A DNA stretch of 64,000 bases from JBCCCJ01 sp039029315 (lineage in GTDB: Bacteria; Bacteroidota; Bacteroidia; J057), in NCBI GenBank assembly GCA_039029315.1, contig JBCCGK010000025.1, forward strand, positions 1 through 64,000, given 5' to 3'. How positions within the stretch are numbered: the first letter of the stretch is position 1; every line of letters starts with the position of its first letter. A program made the position numbers and the translations under genes. The notes beneath the pieces are model-generated. The model was given only the letters and a program-made list of their open reading frames with translations, had not been told where the DNA came from and did no database searches. Shown here piece after piece: positions 25,441-34,674 of the stretch.

Positions 25441-25920
25441 CTAGAATTTGGCCGTTTCTTTTTTCATCTTCTTCAGCATGGTCTCCAGTGCGGGGTCTTC
25501 CTGACGATTGGGAGATTCTTTGTATAAGTTCATGACAGCCGTCATGGCCGCATGTCTTGCATTTGCCGGATCCCTGCCATGCTCCAGTTCATATTTAGCC
25601 CATGCAGCCATGTAGGTGGGGAGCAATTCCTGATTTTTTATGGAGAGTCGAGCAATACTTGTCCCCAATACAATCCGTGTCTTTGACGTACCATTTGCCC
25701 ATGTGATAAAAAACTCGGTCGCAATCTTTCGGGTATCTCCCCCTTCTCCCAAAGGAGTTGTTATCAGATAATCTATACATGCTTTGACCTCGGGTTCACA
25801 TGTTTCAAGTTCTTCCTCATTTTCAAAAAAAGGAGGAGGAGGAAGGTCGATCTTGGTTTGGGGAAATGCAAAGGAAAAAATAAAAAGCATACAAAAAAGA
25901 GACCCAATGAATAATTTCAT
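25441..25920 (-). CDS. Small exported protein of unknown function
   Basis: A 159-residue protein with a signal peptide (about 1-20, AFPQ). The mature part begins with a proline run (LPPPPFF), contains two Cys (CEPEVKAC) that could form a disulfide, and is otherwise predicted helical. I do not recognise the family. It lies between the methyltransferase gene (39 bases upstream) and the membrane AraC regulator gene (23 bases downstream), all on the minus strand, which suggests co-transcription. Confidence 0.65.
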   Translation of the reverse strand: MKLFIGSLFCMLFIFSFAFPQTKIDLPPPPFFENEEELETCEPEVKACIDYLITTPLGEGGDTRKIATEFFITWANGTSKTRIVLGTSIARLSIKNQELLPTYMAAWAKYELEHGRDPANARHAAMTAVMNLYKESPNRQEDPALETMLKKMKKETAKF

Positions 25921-25959
25921 CTATTAACTTGATTAACTGTGGAGCAGAAAGATAAACAA

Positions 25960-26664
25960 TTAGGCAGATGTTGCCTTGGATTGGTAATAAGAATTCACAG
26001 CCTCCTGCCCAGTATGATTCGGTCCTGCTTGATCATCTGCCCCCAGATACTCCCAATGATCTGGCAGCTCTTGTCTTCCCTGAATAGACAACAGGCCCTT
26101 TCTGTCATGAAATTCACATCCAAGACCTTTCCAGCTCTTCACAAGCTGTCTCCAGATAGAAGAATGGGTTTCATCTATTACATTATTGGGATCAAGATGT
26201 GCAAGCAATTGTCCATCTTCCTTGAGTTGCTGTGCAGCATAACGAATGCACAGCAACTTGTCTCCCAAATAGTGAAGCCCGTGCACAGAGGTAATGAGGT
26301 CATAAGACCGCTTGGCTTTCCAATCAAAGATGGAAGCCTCAATCAGAGACAAATTCGGATGGCTTTGTGGATCAAATGCGTCAAACATCCCAACCAGATC
26401 GATGCCCTCAATGGTCAGCATCCCTTGCCACTGTTGCTCCATCGCATATTGCGAAGCTTCAATCAATGCCCTCCCTTGCCCACAGCAGATGTCCAACCAA
26501 CTCACTGGTCGACCTCTGGCTATTCTGTTGTGGAAAAATTGGACAAGATCAATCCCCAGATCTTTTTGATAGCTATTCACCCCTATGAATCCCCGTTCTC
26601 GATTCATCCGATTGTTGGCAACAACCGTAGATTGCTCCAAATCTGTAGTTGACAATAACTTCAT
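25960..26664 (-). CDS. SAM-dependent methyltransferase
   Basis: A 234-residue cytoplasmic protein with a class I methyltransferase fold. Motif I is WLDICCGQGRA (about 58-68), followed by an acidic loop IEGIDLVG and the post-I segment YDLITSVHGLHYLGD. The substrate is unknown; small-molecule methylation is as likely as any. It starts nine bases after the stop codon of the VOC gene at 26674, so these two are probably translated from one transcript. Confidence 0.8.
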   Translation of the reverse strand: MKLLSTTDLEQSTVVANNRMNRERGFIGVNSYQKDLGIDLVQFFHNRIARGRPVSWLDICCGQGRALIEASQYAMEQQWQGMLTIEGIDLVGMFDAFDPQSHPNLSLIEASIFDWKAKRSYDLITSVHGLHYLGDKLLCIRYAAQQLKEDGQLLAHLDPNNVIDETHSSIWRQLVKSWKGLGCEFHDRKGLLSIQGRQELPDHWEYLGADDQAGPNHTGQEAVNSYYQSKATSA

Positions 26665-26673
26665 AGACGCCTC

Positions 26674-27105
26674 TTATGGTTGATTGGCAGCCCGTCGCCT
26701 CATTTCTTCTTCCGAGAGGATCTCAATCCGGGTAGCGATCCACCATTGGTTGCCTTGAGGCCCCCGAACGCCAGCTTCCCGATTTCCATAAAACTGATCT
26801 GTGGGTTCCATGAGAGAGCTTGCTCCCAGGGCAATTGCTTTGTCATAGGCTGCTTTTGCATCTGGCAGATAGATATGGACCATGCTTTCCATGGCTTTGT
26901 ATTCTCCCCGAGACCTCCCCATCATGATGACGGAATCTCCAATTCGCACTTCTCCATGTCTGAGAAAGCCATCGTCTCCGGACATTTGCTCGATGATCTC
27001 TGCATCGAATACTTCTGTCAAAAACGCAAACATATTCTCTATGCTCTCAACCATCAGATAGGGAGAGACTTGATTGTGGCCTTCTGGAAGATAAGAAACT
27101 GACAT
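26674..27105 (-). CDS. VOC-family (glyoxalase/PhnB-like) protein
   Basis: A 143-residue protein with one vicinal-oxygen-chelate domain of the PhnB-like type (VSPYLMVESIENMFAFL, ending GPQGNQWWIATR). The fold binds a divalent metal and acts in isomerisation, dioxygenation or drug binding; many members are uncharacterised. Upstream lie three direct copies of an 8-base unit (27133-27156) and 196 bases without a gene. It is the first gene of a run with the methyltransferase and the small exported protein. Confidence 0.85.
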   Translation of the reverse strand: MSVSYLPEGHNQVSPYLMVESIENMFAFLTEVFDAEIIEQMSGDDGFLRHGEVRIGDSVIMMGRSRGEYKAMESMVHIYLPDAKAAYDKAIALGASSLMEPTDQFYGNREAGVRGPQGNQWWIATRIEILSEEEMRRRAANQP

Positions 27106-27301
27106 ATTTGTTGTTGAGTGAGTGGTTATGAGTTATTGGGTTATTGGGTTATTGGTAGGCGATGAATAGTTGTGTTTATACCAAGAAATCTATCCGAATT
27201 TTCTATTGCTATTGACATTGCTATTCCGCTCAATCCTCGGCTCTTCCCAAAGGTAATGGGTCTTGGGATGGAAAAATTGAATAAAAACGACATCTTTGAC
27301 C

Positions 27302-28120
27302 TCAAGGAATTTGTGCAAATGAGTCTGCCACTTCTTCTGTCAGTCGGAAATATTGACTGGGATTCATACCAGCGAACTCTTTGAATTCCCGACTGAAGTG
27401 TGCTTGATCGGCATACCCACAGCGATAAGCCAAATCGGTTAAGGAAGTTGAATGCCGAGCCGCCGATTGTTGGAAGCTACTTTGGAAGCGTACAATCCGT
27501 GAAAACAGTTTGGGGCGCATCCCAATATTGGAGAGAAACATGCGCTCCAATTGTCGATTGGACAGTGCAATCTCTTCTGAGATTTTGGCAATCGATAGCT
27601 GGCCTCCAGTCTCATATATCCTCCGGATCGCAGCAGACAATCTTCGGTCAGGTGGGCAGTTTCGAGCCAATCGATCAGAAAGATAGTTCACCAACAAGAG
27701 ATACCTTTCCCCGAGATTCTGTGCTGCAAGTATTTGATCCTCCAGCCGATGGGCTTCCTGCTGCAAAAGATCCTCGGTAGCTATCATTTTATCCTTCAGT
27801 TCTGCGGAGGGAATATTCCATACCTGTTCGGCTGCCGAGGGATACAGACAAACCCCAATCATTCCATAAGAACCACTCACGAACAATTCCTTATAGGACC
27901 TACTAGGCCCTGAAATGGTAGCTAATGGATGCCTGCCTATTGTCTGGCCAGAACCGATCTCTACGAATGAATTTCGATACTGGAACACCATCTCTATGCA
28001 GCTGTCCGCCATCAAACGGTACATCTGTCTATGTGCAGATTTTTCTCCACCTTCCACTACCCAAAAGGATTTAACCAGATGGCTCAACTGTTCGGGTGGA
28101 GGGATAATCCGATAGTACAT
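27302..28120 (-). CDS. AraC-family transcriptional regulator
   Basis: A 272-residue protein. The ATG at 28120 starts the recognisable N-terminal sensory domain (YYRIIPPPEQLSHLVKSFWV, DUF6597-like); the longer frame to 28285 runs through the divergent promoter. The C-terminal ~100 residues are the AraC DNA-binding domain (LSIAKISEEIALSNRQLERMF and LTDLAYRCGYADQAHFSREF, then AGMNPSQYF). It is divergent from the PqaA-like gene and may control it, the VOC gene, or itself. Confidence 0.85.
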   Translation of the reverse strand: MYYRIIPPPEQLSHLVKSFWVVEGGEKSAHRQMYRLMADSCIEMVFQYRNSFVEIGSGQTIGRHPLATISGPSRSYKELFVSGSYGMIGVCLYPSAAEQVWNIPSAELKDKMIATEDLLQQEAHRLEDQILAAQNLGERYLLLVNYLSDRLARNCPPDRRLSAAIRRIYETGGQLSIAKISEEIALSNRQLERMFLSNIGMRPKLFSRIVRFQSSFQQSAARHSTSLTDLAYRCGYADQAHFSREFKEFAGMNPSQYFRLTEEVADSFAQIP

Positions 28121-28167
28121 CCAGAGAAATTTCTTGTCTACAAGATACGTTTTTTTGAGCTGTTCTC

Positions 28168-28212
28168 CCAGTTTTTTATGTGCAGATGCCTGCCAAAAAA
28201 GAGAAAAACTGG
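28168..28212. promoter_or_regulatory. Inverted repeat in the divergent AraC / PqaA-like spacer
   Basis: CCAGTTTTT (28168-28176) and AAAAACTGG (28204-28212) are perfect 9-base complements in the 173-base spacer between the divergent regulator and lipoprotein genes. This is a plausible operator for the adjacent AraC-type protein. Confidence 0.35.
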
Positions 28213-28232
28213 ATAGAAAAAATGCCTCGTCC

Positions 28233-28261
28233 TTTGTGTTGTCTTGCTTATTCGTAATTTG
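28233..28261 (+). promoter_or_regulatory. Candidate promoter for the PqaA-like gene
   Basis: TTTG (28233-28236) is followed 18 bases later by TAATTTG (28255-28261), one base short of the TAnnTTTG form. The ATG lies at 28294. Weak but in the right place. Confidence 0.3.
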
Positions 28262-28293
28262 AGAATTTGATTCACCTCTCATCATTCACGCAT

Positions 28294-29736
28294 ATGTTTC
28301 GCCAGTTTTTTTCTATCCCTGGAATTTTTTTTCTCTCTCTGATTCTGCTATCCTCATCATGCAGAACTCCCCCAGTTCAGAAAGAGGAACACATAGATAC
28401 GCGCACATTATTCGAGGCTCATTTTGATCAAGTCGATCCTGCCTTTGAATACGAATTGGTTTCGACGATTCCGGGGGAGGGACATACCACTTATGTCATC
28501 AGAATGGTATCTCAAAGCTGGTTGACCACAGAGCAAGTCAAAGATCCTGTATGGTGGCATTGGCTTACAGTGGTGGTTCCGGATCAGCTAACAAGCGATA
28601 TCGGCCTGTTGTTCATAGGGGGTGGAAGCCGAAAAAGCGAACAACCTTCTGAAGCAGATCCCATGATGTTGCAAACTGCTCTGGCTTCCCAGAGCGTCGC
28701 TGTCTCTCTGCACAATGTCCCTAACCAGCCACTGGAATTCGTCGGAGATGATTATGGTCCACGTGTGGAAGATGAATTGATCGCCTATGGATGGAGAAAA
28801 TTTATGGAAGGAGGTGCCAAAGGGACAGACGCAATCTGGTTGGCGCGATTCCCCATGACCACCGCAGCAGTAAGGGCGATGGATGTAATCACAGCATTCA
28901 GCAAAGATCAGTTGTCACAGCCGGTGGAACAGTTTGTAGTAGCTGGTGGTTCCAAAAGAGGATGGACAACCTGGACCACGGCCATTGTTGATCAACGTGT
29001 GATTGCCATTGCCCCTATTGTGATCGATATGCTCAATGTTGTGCCCTCCTTTCAGCATCATTGGCGTGCGTATGGTCATTGGGCGCCTGCTGTAGGTAAT
29101 TATGACTCAGAAGGCATCATGGATTGGCAAGGGTCCAGAGAATATCAGGCGATCATGGATTTGGTTGAGCCATATAGTTATCGGGAAAAACTCGCTCTGC
29201 CAAAACTTCTGATCAATGCGGCGGGTGATCAGTTTTTTCTTACAGATTCCTGGCAGTTTTATTGGGATGATTTGGTTGGGGAAAAACATCTTCGATATGT
29301 CGCCAATGGGGATCATTCCCTGGCAGGAACGGATGCCATCACCTCCCTGATATCCTTTCACCAACATATCGTCAACCAACAAGCACGACCAGATTTAGAT
29401 TGGAAGGTAGTAGATGGAAAAATCTCCATTCAAACACAGAAAGAATTTCCACCTATTGCGATTCATCTCTGGCAGGCGACGAATCCAGAAGGCCGGGACT
29501 TCAGAGTTGAAACCATCGGACGAGCCTGGTCCTCAGATGAGATTCAGGTTCAGGAAAATGGGTCCTATCAGCTTCATGTGTCTGCACCCGATCAGGGATA
29601 TACGGCTTTCTTTGTCGAATTGACTTTCGCCGGGATTGGAGGGGTGCCCATGAAGGTGAGTACGGGAACGGTTGTTACTCCTGATACCTATCCATTTGAG
29701 GCATTTCAGAGTGAGAATCCGCATGGGACAAAGTAA
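28294..29736 (+). CDS. PhoPQ-activated pathogenicity-related (PqaA-like) lipoprotein
   Basis: A 480-residue protein with a lipobox (LLSSSC, Cys23). It matches the PhoPQ_related family (PF10142), an alpha/beta-hydrolase-like group: VVVPDQLTSDIGLLFIGGG, the ELIAYGWRKF segment, the nucleophile-like FVVAGGSKRGWTTW, IAPIVIDMLNV, and NGDHSLAGTD. Salmonella PqaA gave the name through PhoP/PhoQ regulation; its function is unknown, and peptidase or esterase action is only suspected. The ATG at 28294 is chosen because it starts the lipoprotein signal. Confidence 0.85.
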   Translation: MFRQFFSIPGIFFLSLILLSSSCRTPPVQKEEHIDTRTLFEAHFDQVDPAFEYELVSTIPGEGHTTYVIRMVSQSWLTTEQVKDPVWWHWLTVVVPDQLTSDIGLLFIGGGSRKSEQPSEADPMMLQTALASQSVAVSLHNVPNQPLEFVGDDYGPRVEDELIAYGWRKFMEGGAKGTDAIWLARFPMTTAAVRAMDVITAFSKDQLSQPVEQFVVAGGSKRGWTTWTTAIVDQRVIAIAPIVIDMLNVVPSFQHHWRAYGHWAPAVGNYDSEGIMDWQGSREYQAIMDLVEPYSYREKLALPKLLINAAGDQFFLTDSWQFYWDDLVGEKHLRYVANGDHSLAGTDAITSLISFHQHIVNQQARPDLDWKVVDGKISIQTQKEFPPIAIHLWQATNPEGRDFRVETIGRAWSSDEIQVQENGSYQLHVSAPDQGYTAFFVELTFAGIGGVPMKVSTGTVVTPDTYPFEAFQSENPHGTK

Positions 29737-29777
29737 TGATGCTCAGGGTGTTTATAGGGGATGTTTTGCCTGTTAAA

Positions 29778-29823
29778 CATAAGACGTTTTGCCAGCTCAA
29801 TCTCCTGCCCGCAAACGTCTCAT
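29778..29823. terminator. Hairpin between convergent genes
   Basis: AGACGTTT and AAACGTCT, extended by flanking CAT/ATG and GC/GC pairs, form a stem around about 20 bases. It lies 41 bases past the PqaA-like stop codon and 65 bases from the end of the oppositely oriented permease gene, where a shared terminator is expected. No strong T run. Confidence 0.4.
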
Positions 29824-29887
29824 GTTGCGATCTGGGGATAGGGAGGGAGAGAGAGAAGGGGTAAGGGTAGGTTCCTAGCTCTCCTTC

Positions 29888-32335
29888 TTACTCATGGCGC
29901 AAGGCATCGATGGGATTGGAGCGAGCGGATGTTAAGGTCTGGTAGCTGACGGCAATCATTGCGATCAGCAGGACAATCACCATCGGAAGAAGGAAAAACA
30001 AAATGCCTATATCAATTTTTACGGCATATTGCTCCAACCAATCTTCTACATAAAAATAAGCCAGTGGTAACCCCAATACCACTCCCCCCATGACCAGGAG
30101 CAAAAAATCCCTTGTCAACAAAGTCAGGAGATCTTGTATAGAAGCTCCCAATACCTTGCGAATCCCAATCTCCCGGATTCTGCGGGAAGCACTGAACAAG
30201 GTCAGGCCAAACAAGCCCAGGCAGGCAACCAGAATGGCCAAACTGGTAAACAGACCAAAGATGCTTCCAAATTGCTGATCATCCTGATATTGCTCATTGA
30301 AGAACTCATCCTGGAAGGAATATTCAAAGGGATTGTTGGGGAAGAACTGTCTGAACTGTTCTTCTATGAAAGCGATCGTCTCTGACATATCTTCGGCAGA
30401 AACCCGCGCACAAAACGAACGAGTCTGTCCCTCAGAAGGGGCCAGCAGGAAAGGAGATTGTTCTTCCCTCATGGAGGTCCAGGCAAAATCCTTCATGACG
30501 GCAAGAATCCGTATTGTGTCTCCTCCAACAATCAATTGCTCTTGCAAGGCAGATTGCGGATCTCCCAGTCCAAAGACTCTGACAGCTGTTTCGTTGATGA
30601 CAACTGCCTCATCGTCCATCCCATAGTCTTTGGAAAAGGGACGCCCACTCAAGACCTTCATATCATAGGTTTCTATAAAATCATAATCTACCCACACCAC
30701 AGACCCAAATTGATTATCGGCTCTGTCCACACCCATTCTTCTCATGCCTGTCCCCCAATTATGCCCCCCACCAGGCACAGCACCTGCACTCGCAATATGA
30801 CTGATTCGGGGATTGCGAAGCACTTCTGTTTTGAAGGTCTGAATGGTCTGATCGATTTTTTCGTCCTCTTCTTCAGTCAATACTTGTGGTCCCCTCACGA
30901 CAAGAATCTGGTCCATGTTCATGCCCAGATCCTGAGATTTCATATGATCGACCTGCCGATAAACAGCAACGGTACTCGCAATCAAGAAAGAGGAAACCGC
31001 GAACTGAATAACTACCAGGGCTTTACGGAGAGAAATCCCATAAGAGAGTTTTTCATTCAAGCCTTTCAATACAGAGACAGGACGAAATCCCGACAGCACA
31101 AAGGCAGGATACAGCCCCGACAAGAAGGCTCCACCCAGAAACAAGGCAATCAAACTGAACCAAAACATGCTATTGTCCTGGTAGGTGAGAGATAAGTCTT
31201 TTCCCAAGAGATCGCTCAGCACAGGCATCAAGAGTTGAGCCATGCCGACTGCCAGAACCACCGCAATCAAGTTCACCAATAAGGATTCCAGCAAGAACTG
31301 CTTGATTAATTGTCCTCTCATTGCCCCAACTGTCTTACGAATTCCCACCTCTCTGGCGCGAATCATGGCTCTGGCTGTGGAGAGATTGATGTAGTTCACA
31401 TAGGCGATCAGGAGAATAAAAATTCCAATGAGTACAAAGAAATATAATGAATCCGCTTTCCCTTCTTTTGAGGGGGTTCCGTTCGGTGCAGAATGCAAAT
31501 GGATCTTATTAACAGCCTGAAGTTTGACAAACACTTGTCTGTTTTCTGATTGTAAGCGCTCTCCATGAATTCTGTCATAGACTGTCGCAATCTTTTCCAA
31601 AACGGCTGTCGTATCGGCATTCGGAATCAGGCGAACATAGGTGATAAAATTGGTCCAGCCCCATCCATCATCATTGGCATATTGGTCATTGGCCAGGACA
31701 TCAATCATGGGCAACAAAAAATCAAACTCCAAATGACTATTGGCCGGCACATCCTTGACGACCCCTGTCACCTGATAGTCTCCACGACTCCAACCTCCAT
31801 CTACCTGAAGGGTTTTTCCCATTGGATCTACTCCCTGCCCAAAATATTTGAGAACCATCGATTCTGTCAAGACGATGTTTTTGGGGGCAGACAAAGCCGT
31901 TTTGGGATTTCCTTTGAGAAGAGGGAAGGAAAAATCTTCCAAAAATGATGTATCCACATAATTGATCCCCTGTTCGGCAAATTGGGCCAACCCGCCATCT
32001 TCCTTGTAGTAGGTAACTACTCCGCCACCATAACGCGGATGCCAGCGAGCAAACTGCTGGATTTCTGGTACCTCTCCCACCAATGTTGGTCCCAATTGAT
32101 AGCTGGTATGGAGGGATCTTCCTTGATATTCATCTGCGCGATATCGCTCAAAGTAGAGCCTATTCAGCTCCCCTATATTTTCATGAAACCCGTCATAACT
32201 TAATTCAAAGCTCACATATCGCAGAATCAACAGACAAGCCGCCATCCCTATCGCAAGTCCCAATATATTGAGAAAGGAAAAGATTTTGTGACGGATAAGA
32301 TTCCGGTAGGCACTGGTAAAATAGTTTTTCAGCAT
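29888..32335 (-). CDS. FtsX/MacB-type ABC transporter permease
   Basis: An 815-residue inner-membrane protein. It has an N-terminal helix (SFLNILGLAIGMAACLLILR), a large periplasmic MacB_PCD domain (about 50-285), three helices (about 288-420) with the RAREVGIRKTVGA motif, then a second helix, periplasmic domain and FtsX block (about 680-815) with RRIREIGIRKVLGAS and SARSNPIDALRHE. This duplicated layout is the large FtsX-type permease family abundant in Bacteroidota, which with a separate ATPase moves signals or lipoprotein/peptide substrates across the envelope. No ATPase gene lies next to it, so the partner is encoded elsewhere. Confidence 0.9.
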   Translation of the reverse strand: MLKNYFTSAYRNLIRHKIFSFLNILGLAIGMAACLLILRYVSFELSYDGFHENIGELNRLYFERYRADEYQGRSLHTSYQLGPTLVGEVPEIQQFARWHPRYGGGVVTYYKEDGGLAQFAEQGINYVDTSFLEDFSFPLLKGNPKTALSAPKNIVLTESMVLKYFGQGVDPMGKTLQVDGGWSRGDYQVTGVVKDVPANSHLEFDFLLPMIDVLANDQYANDDGWGWTNFITYVRLIPNADTTAVLEKIATVYDRIHGERLQSENRQVFVKLQAVNKIHLHSAPNGTPSKEGKADSLYFFVLIGIFILLIAYVNYINLSTARAMIRAREVGIRKTVGAMRGQLIKQFLLESLLVNLIAVVLAVGMAQLLMPVLSDLLGKDLSLTYQDNSMFWFSLIALFLGGAFLSGLYPAFVLSGFRPVSVLKGLNEKLSYGISLRKALVVIQFAVSSFLIASTVAVYRQVDHMKSQDLGMNMDQILVVRGPQVLTEEEDEKIDQTIQTFKTEVLRNPRISHIASAGAVPGGGHNWGTGMRRMGVDRADNQFGSVVWVDYDFIETYDMKVLSGRPFSKDYGMDDEAVVINETAVRVFGLGDPQSALQEQLIVGGDTIRILAVMKDFAWTSMREEQSPFLLAPSEGQTRSFCARVSAEDMSETIAFIEEQFRQFFPNNPFEYSFQDEFFNEQYQDDQQFGSIFGLFTSLAILVACLGLFGLTLFSASRRIREIGIRKVLGASIQDLLTLLTRDFLLLVMGGVVLGLPLAYFYVEDWLEQYAVKIDIGILFFLLPMVIVLLIAMIAVSYQTLTSARSNPIDALRHE

Positions 32336-32851
32336 GATGAGAAATGAAGAAGTCGTTCAACCTAGTCGTATTCACTCGGAATGACCCGTAAGTCTCGAAA
32401 TGGTTACACCAGAATTGTGAAGCGGGCTAGGGGAGGGACTTTTTCGCAATTTTGGCAGGAATGAGTTGGTTTTGCAAAAATTGCACAGGAGAGTAAAAAG
32501 CAAGAAAAAAATTGAATGACTTCAGAGGATCTCCGATCCAGGTATTCACAGAAGCCGGTCTCAATGATCAAGCAGTTGTTTTAATTCTTTTCGTATCATG
32601 ATAGACATTGACTTACCACCCCAGATGCCATCTTTTTTGGTATGGAGGTATCAAGCTCAATGTTGGATCAAGACAGAGGAGTAAAATTATCTGGATAGTG
32701 GATCATCAATCTGATCGATGAACAAATGGAAGTTTGCCAGATGACATTGGGTGATTTTGAATCAGGAAGCTATATCAGTGCTCTCTTCCCTTGATTCAGG
32801 AATCGCAGGAATGATATCTTGGAATCATGGTCCTGAGAATGTCCTTATTTC
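32336..32851. other. Gene-free stretch of 516 bases
   Basis: No convincing gene was found here. A stem-loop with arms GCAATTTT (32446-32453) and AAAATTGC (32477-32484) lies about 110 bases upstream of the permease start, possibly in its leader. Short open segments at about 32600-32810 on the plus strand are broken by stops and match nothing I recognise; they might be remains of a lost gene. Confidence 0.5.
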
Positions 32852-33631
32852 TTACTCTCCCATCACCACCTTCGTCCATACACTGATCGAATTAGATGGG
32901 CCTCCGCTTCTGGGTGCCATTCCTCCACCAGGCATGGCACCGCCCATCCCCATTCTGCCACGTCCCCCCATCATTCCAGGCTGATTCATGCCGCCCATGC
33001 CAATCCCTCCCCCCATGTCATTCATATCCGGAGCATCCTGTCGATCCAGGTCCGGTGTTGTGATTCCGATCTGCCAGACGCCCTTCTTCTTTTTCTTGGG
33101 TTGAGGAAATGCCGAAATGGGAATGGCCAACTCATATACCCAGTAGCCATCATCATGTAACTTGTGTTCGACTTCGAGCGGTTGATCCAGTTGATTGAGA
33201 CTTGCAGTGATAGCCCCCCGCTCGTCTCCAAACAGATTGGTCAGCTTGATTCTGTCTCGACCTTGCCGAAGCAGTTCCTGAGGATCCATATCCGGTCGGA
33301 TTTTCCCTGCGCTTTTGTCTCTGGTAACCGGGTACATCAGTCCATAGGTTCGTCGTTTTTTCCCTTCCGGGTGTGCCCATATCTCCAGACCTGTCACAGC
33401 CATTCGCATAAATGATTGTGGATGATTGGTCCTGACAAGAATGTAGAGGTTCTCGACATCCTTGCGAAAGGCGTAGGTGATTTGTGTCTCTCGATCAAAC
33501 ATATGCTCGCCAATTGTCCAGTCTTCATCCGAGCCATCAATCTCTACAGGATGTGAAGTTGGATAGTATCCTTTTTGGGCTGAACTTGCTAAAAAAGCAA
33601 GAAGGAGGCACATAAACAGGGGAATTCTCAT
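32852..33631 (-). CDS. Exported CBM9-like protein with Gly/Met-rich tail
   Basis: A 259-residue protein with a signal peptide (about 1-19, ASSAQ) when started at the ATG at 33631. Residues about 25-200 look like a carbohydrate-binding-module-9-type beta-sandwich (VEIDGSDEDWTIG, ITYAFRKDVENLYILVRT, YWVYELAIPISAFP, KKKGVWQIGITTPD). The last ~50 residues are a low-complexity tail of Gly, Met, Asn and Pro, with repeats of the MGG/GMGG kind. The tail is unusual and could bind metal or pack in the envelope. No function can be assigned. Divergent from the metalloprotease-like gene at 33712. Confidence 0.6.
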   Translation of the reverse strand: MRIPLFMCLLLAFLASSAQKGYYPTSHPVEIDGSDEDWTIGEHMFDRETQITYAFRKDVENLYILVRTNHPQSFMRMAVTGLEIWAHPEGKKRRTYGLMYPVTRDKSAGKIRPDMDPQELLRQGRDRIKLTNLFGDERGAITASLNQLDQPLEVEHKLHDDGYWVYELAIPISAFPQPKKKKKGVWQIGITTPDLDRQDAPDMNDMGGGIGMGGMNQPGMMGGRGRMGMGGAMPGGGMAPRSGGPSNSISVWTKVVMGE

Positions 33632-33711
33632 ATTGCAATTTATTGCTATTGTTTGTTTGATGAAATGCAACGCCAAGCATTTCTTTTTCTTGTTCAAATC
33701 GTTACAATCTT

Positions 33712-34674
33712 ATGACTTCTTCTATAGCCTGGCCCCTTCTCTTTCTTTCTATTTTCTTTACAAAGATACACTTTCTCCCCGCGCAAGCCGAACGAGTGAA
33801 AGCCGAAATTTCTACCATCGACCTCGATCACTTTTGGGAAGCCTATGACAGCCTTGCCACAAGTACCGATAGCGTCGCAACTATACAACGCTTGTATCTG
33901 GATCGGGGTTCGGATGGCCTGAAACAATTTCTAAAAGCCCGGAACTTTACTGCAGCAGAATACATCAAACTCATCCGACGCTATCCAACTTTCTGGCCCT
34001 CTATCCGCCCCAATACATTGGCTGTCAAAGATCAGATCGCGGAGATTCAGTCAGTTTTTCAGGAATATGCACGCATTTATCCAAAATTCAAGGCACCCAA
34101 GGTTTGTTTTGCCATTGGTTGCCTGAGAACTGGCGGAACAGTTCGTGGGGGCTATCTTCTGATTGGCACAGAAATCTCTGCGGCAGATAGTCTGACAGAG
34201 AAATCAGAGCTCAACAATTGGCTCAAAACAGTCCTGCCCAAAGATGGAGATGTAACCAAAATGGTGGCACATGAGAGTGTCCATTTTCTCCAAAAGAAAG
34301 GATTCGGTCAAGTTCGAGGCTACTTTGGTCATCGGCTCCTGATGTCCAGTCTTATGGAAGGCGCTGCTGACTTCATTGCAGGAAAAGCCATCGGCAAGCA
34401 TATCAATGATCCCATTCATGCCTATGGAGAAGCCCATGAAGCAGAATTGTGGAAGGAGTTTGAACCCATCATGCTCGACAATGACATTTCCAACTGGTTG
34501 TACAATGGTACAAAATCCAAAGATCGTCCCGCAGATTTGGGCTACTATATGGGCTATAAAATTTGTGAGAGCTATTACAATCAGGCTGAAGACAAATCCA
34601 AAGCGATCATTGAGATCATCGAGATGAAACGATACAAGCGTTTTCTGCGAAAAAGTGGATATTCAGGCTCATAA
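33712..34674 (+). CDS. DUF2268-like exported metalloprotease
   Basis: A 320-residue protein with a signal peptide (about 1-25, LPAQA). Residues 187-191 read HESVH, a HExxH zinc-protease motif inside MVAHESVHFLQ, with E216 in MEGAADF as a possible third ligand, and YYMGYKICESYY near the end, as in the DUF2268 / GldB-related group. The N-terminal half resembles the GldB-like gliding lipoproteins but there is no lipobox Cys. Zinc-dependent peptidase activity in the periplasm is likely; substrate unknown. Its last six bases overlap the end of the convergent VWA gene. Confidence 0.7.
   Translation: MTSSIAWPLLFLSIFFTKIHFLPAQAERVKAEISTIDLDHFWEAYDSLATSTDSVATIQRLYLDRGSDGLKQFLKARNFTAAEYIKLIRRYPTFWPSIRPNTLAVKDQIAEIQSVFQEYARIYPKFKAPKVCFAIGCLRTGGTVRGGYLLIGTEISAADSLTEKSELNNWLKTVLPKDGDVTKMVAHESVHFLQKKGFGQVRGYFGHRLLMSSLMEGAADFIAGKAIGKHINDPIHAYGEAHEAELWKEFEPIMLDNDISNWLYNGTKSKDRPADLGYYMGYKICESYYNQAEDKSKAIIEIIEMKRYKRFLRKSGYSGS

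Noticed and set aside
27133..27156. Three direct copies of an 8-base unit (TTATTGGG)
   Set aside because: Too short and simple to call a functional repeat; might only reflect slippage.
30458..31195. 245-codon plus-strand frame inside the permease gene
   Set aside because: Antisense shadow of an FtsX-type permease with intact motifs.
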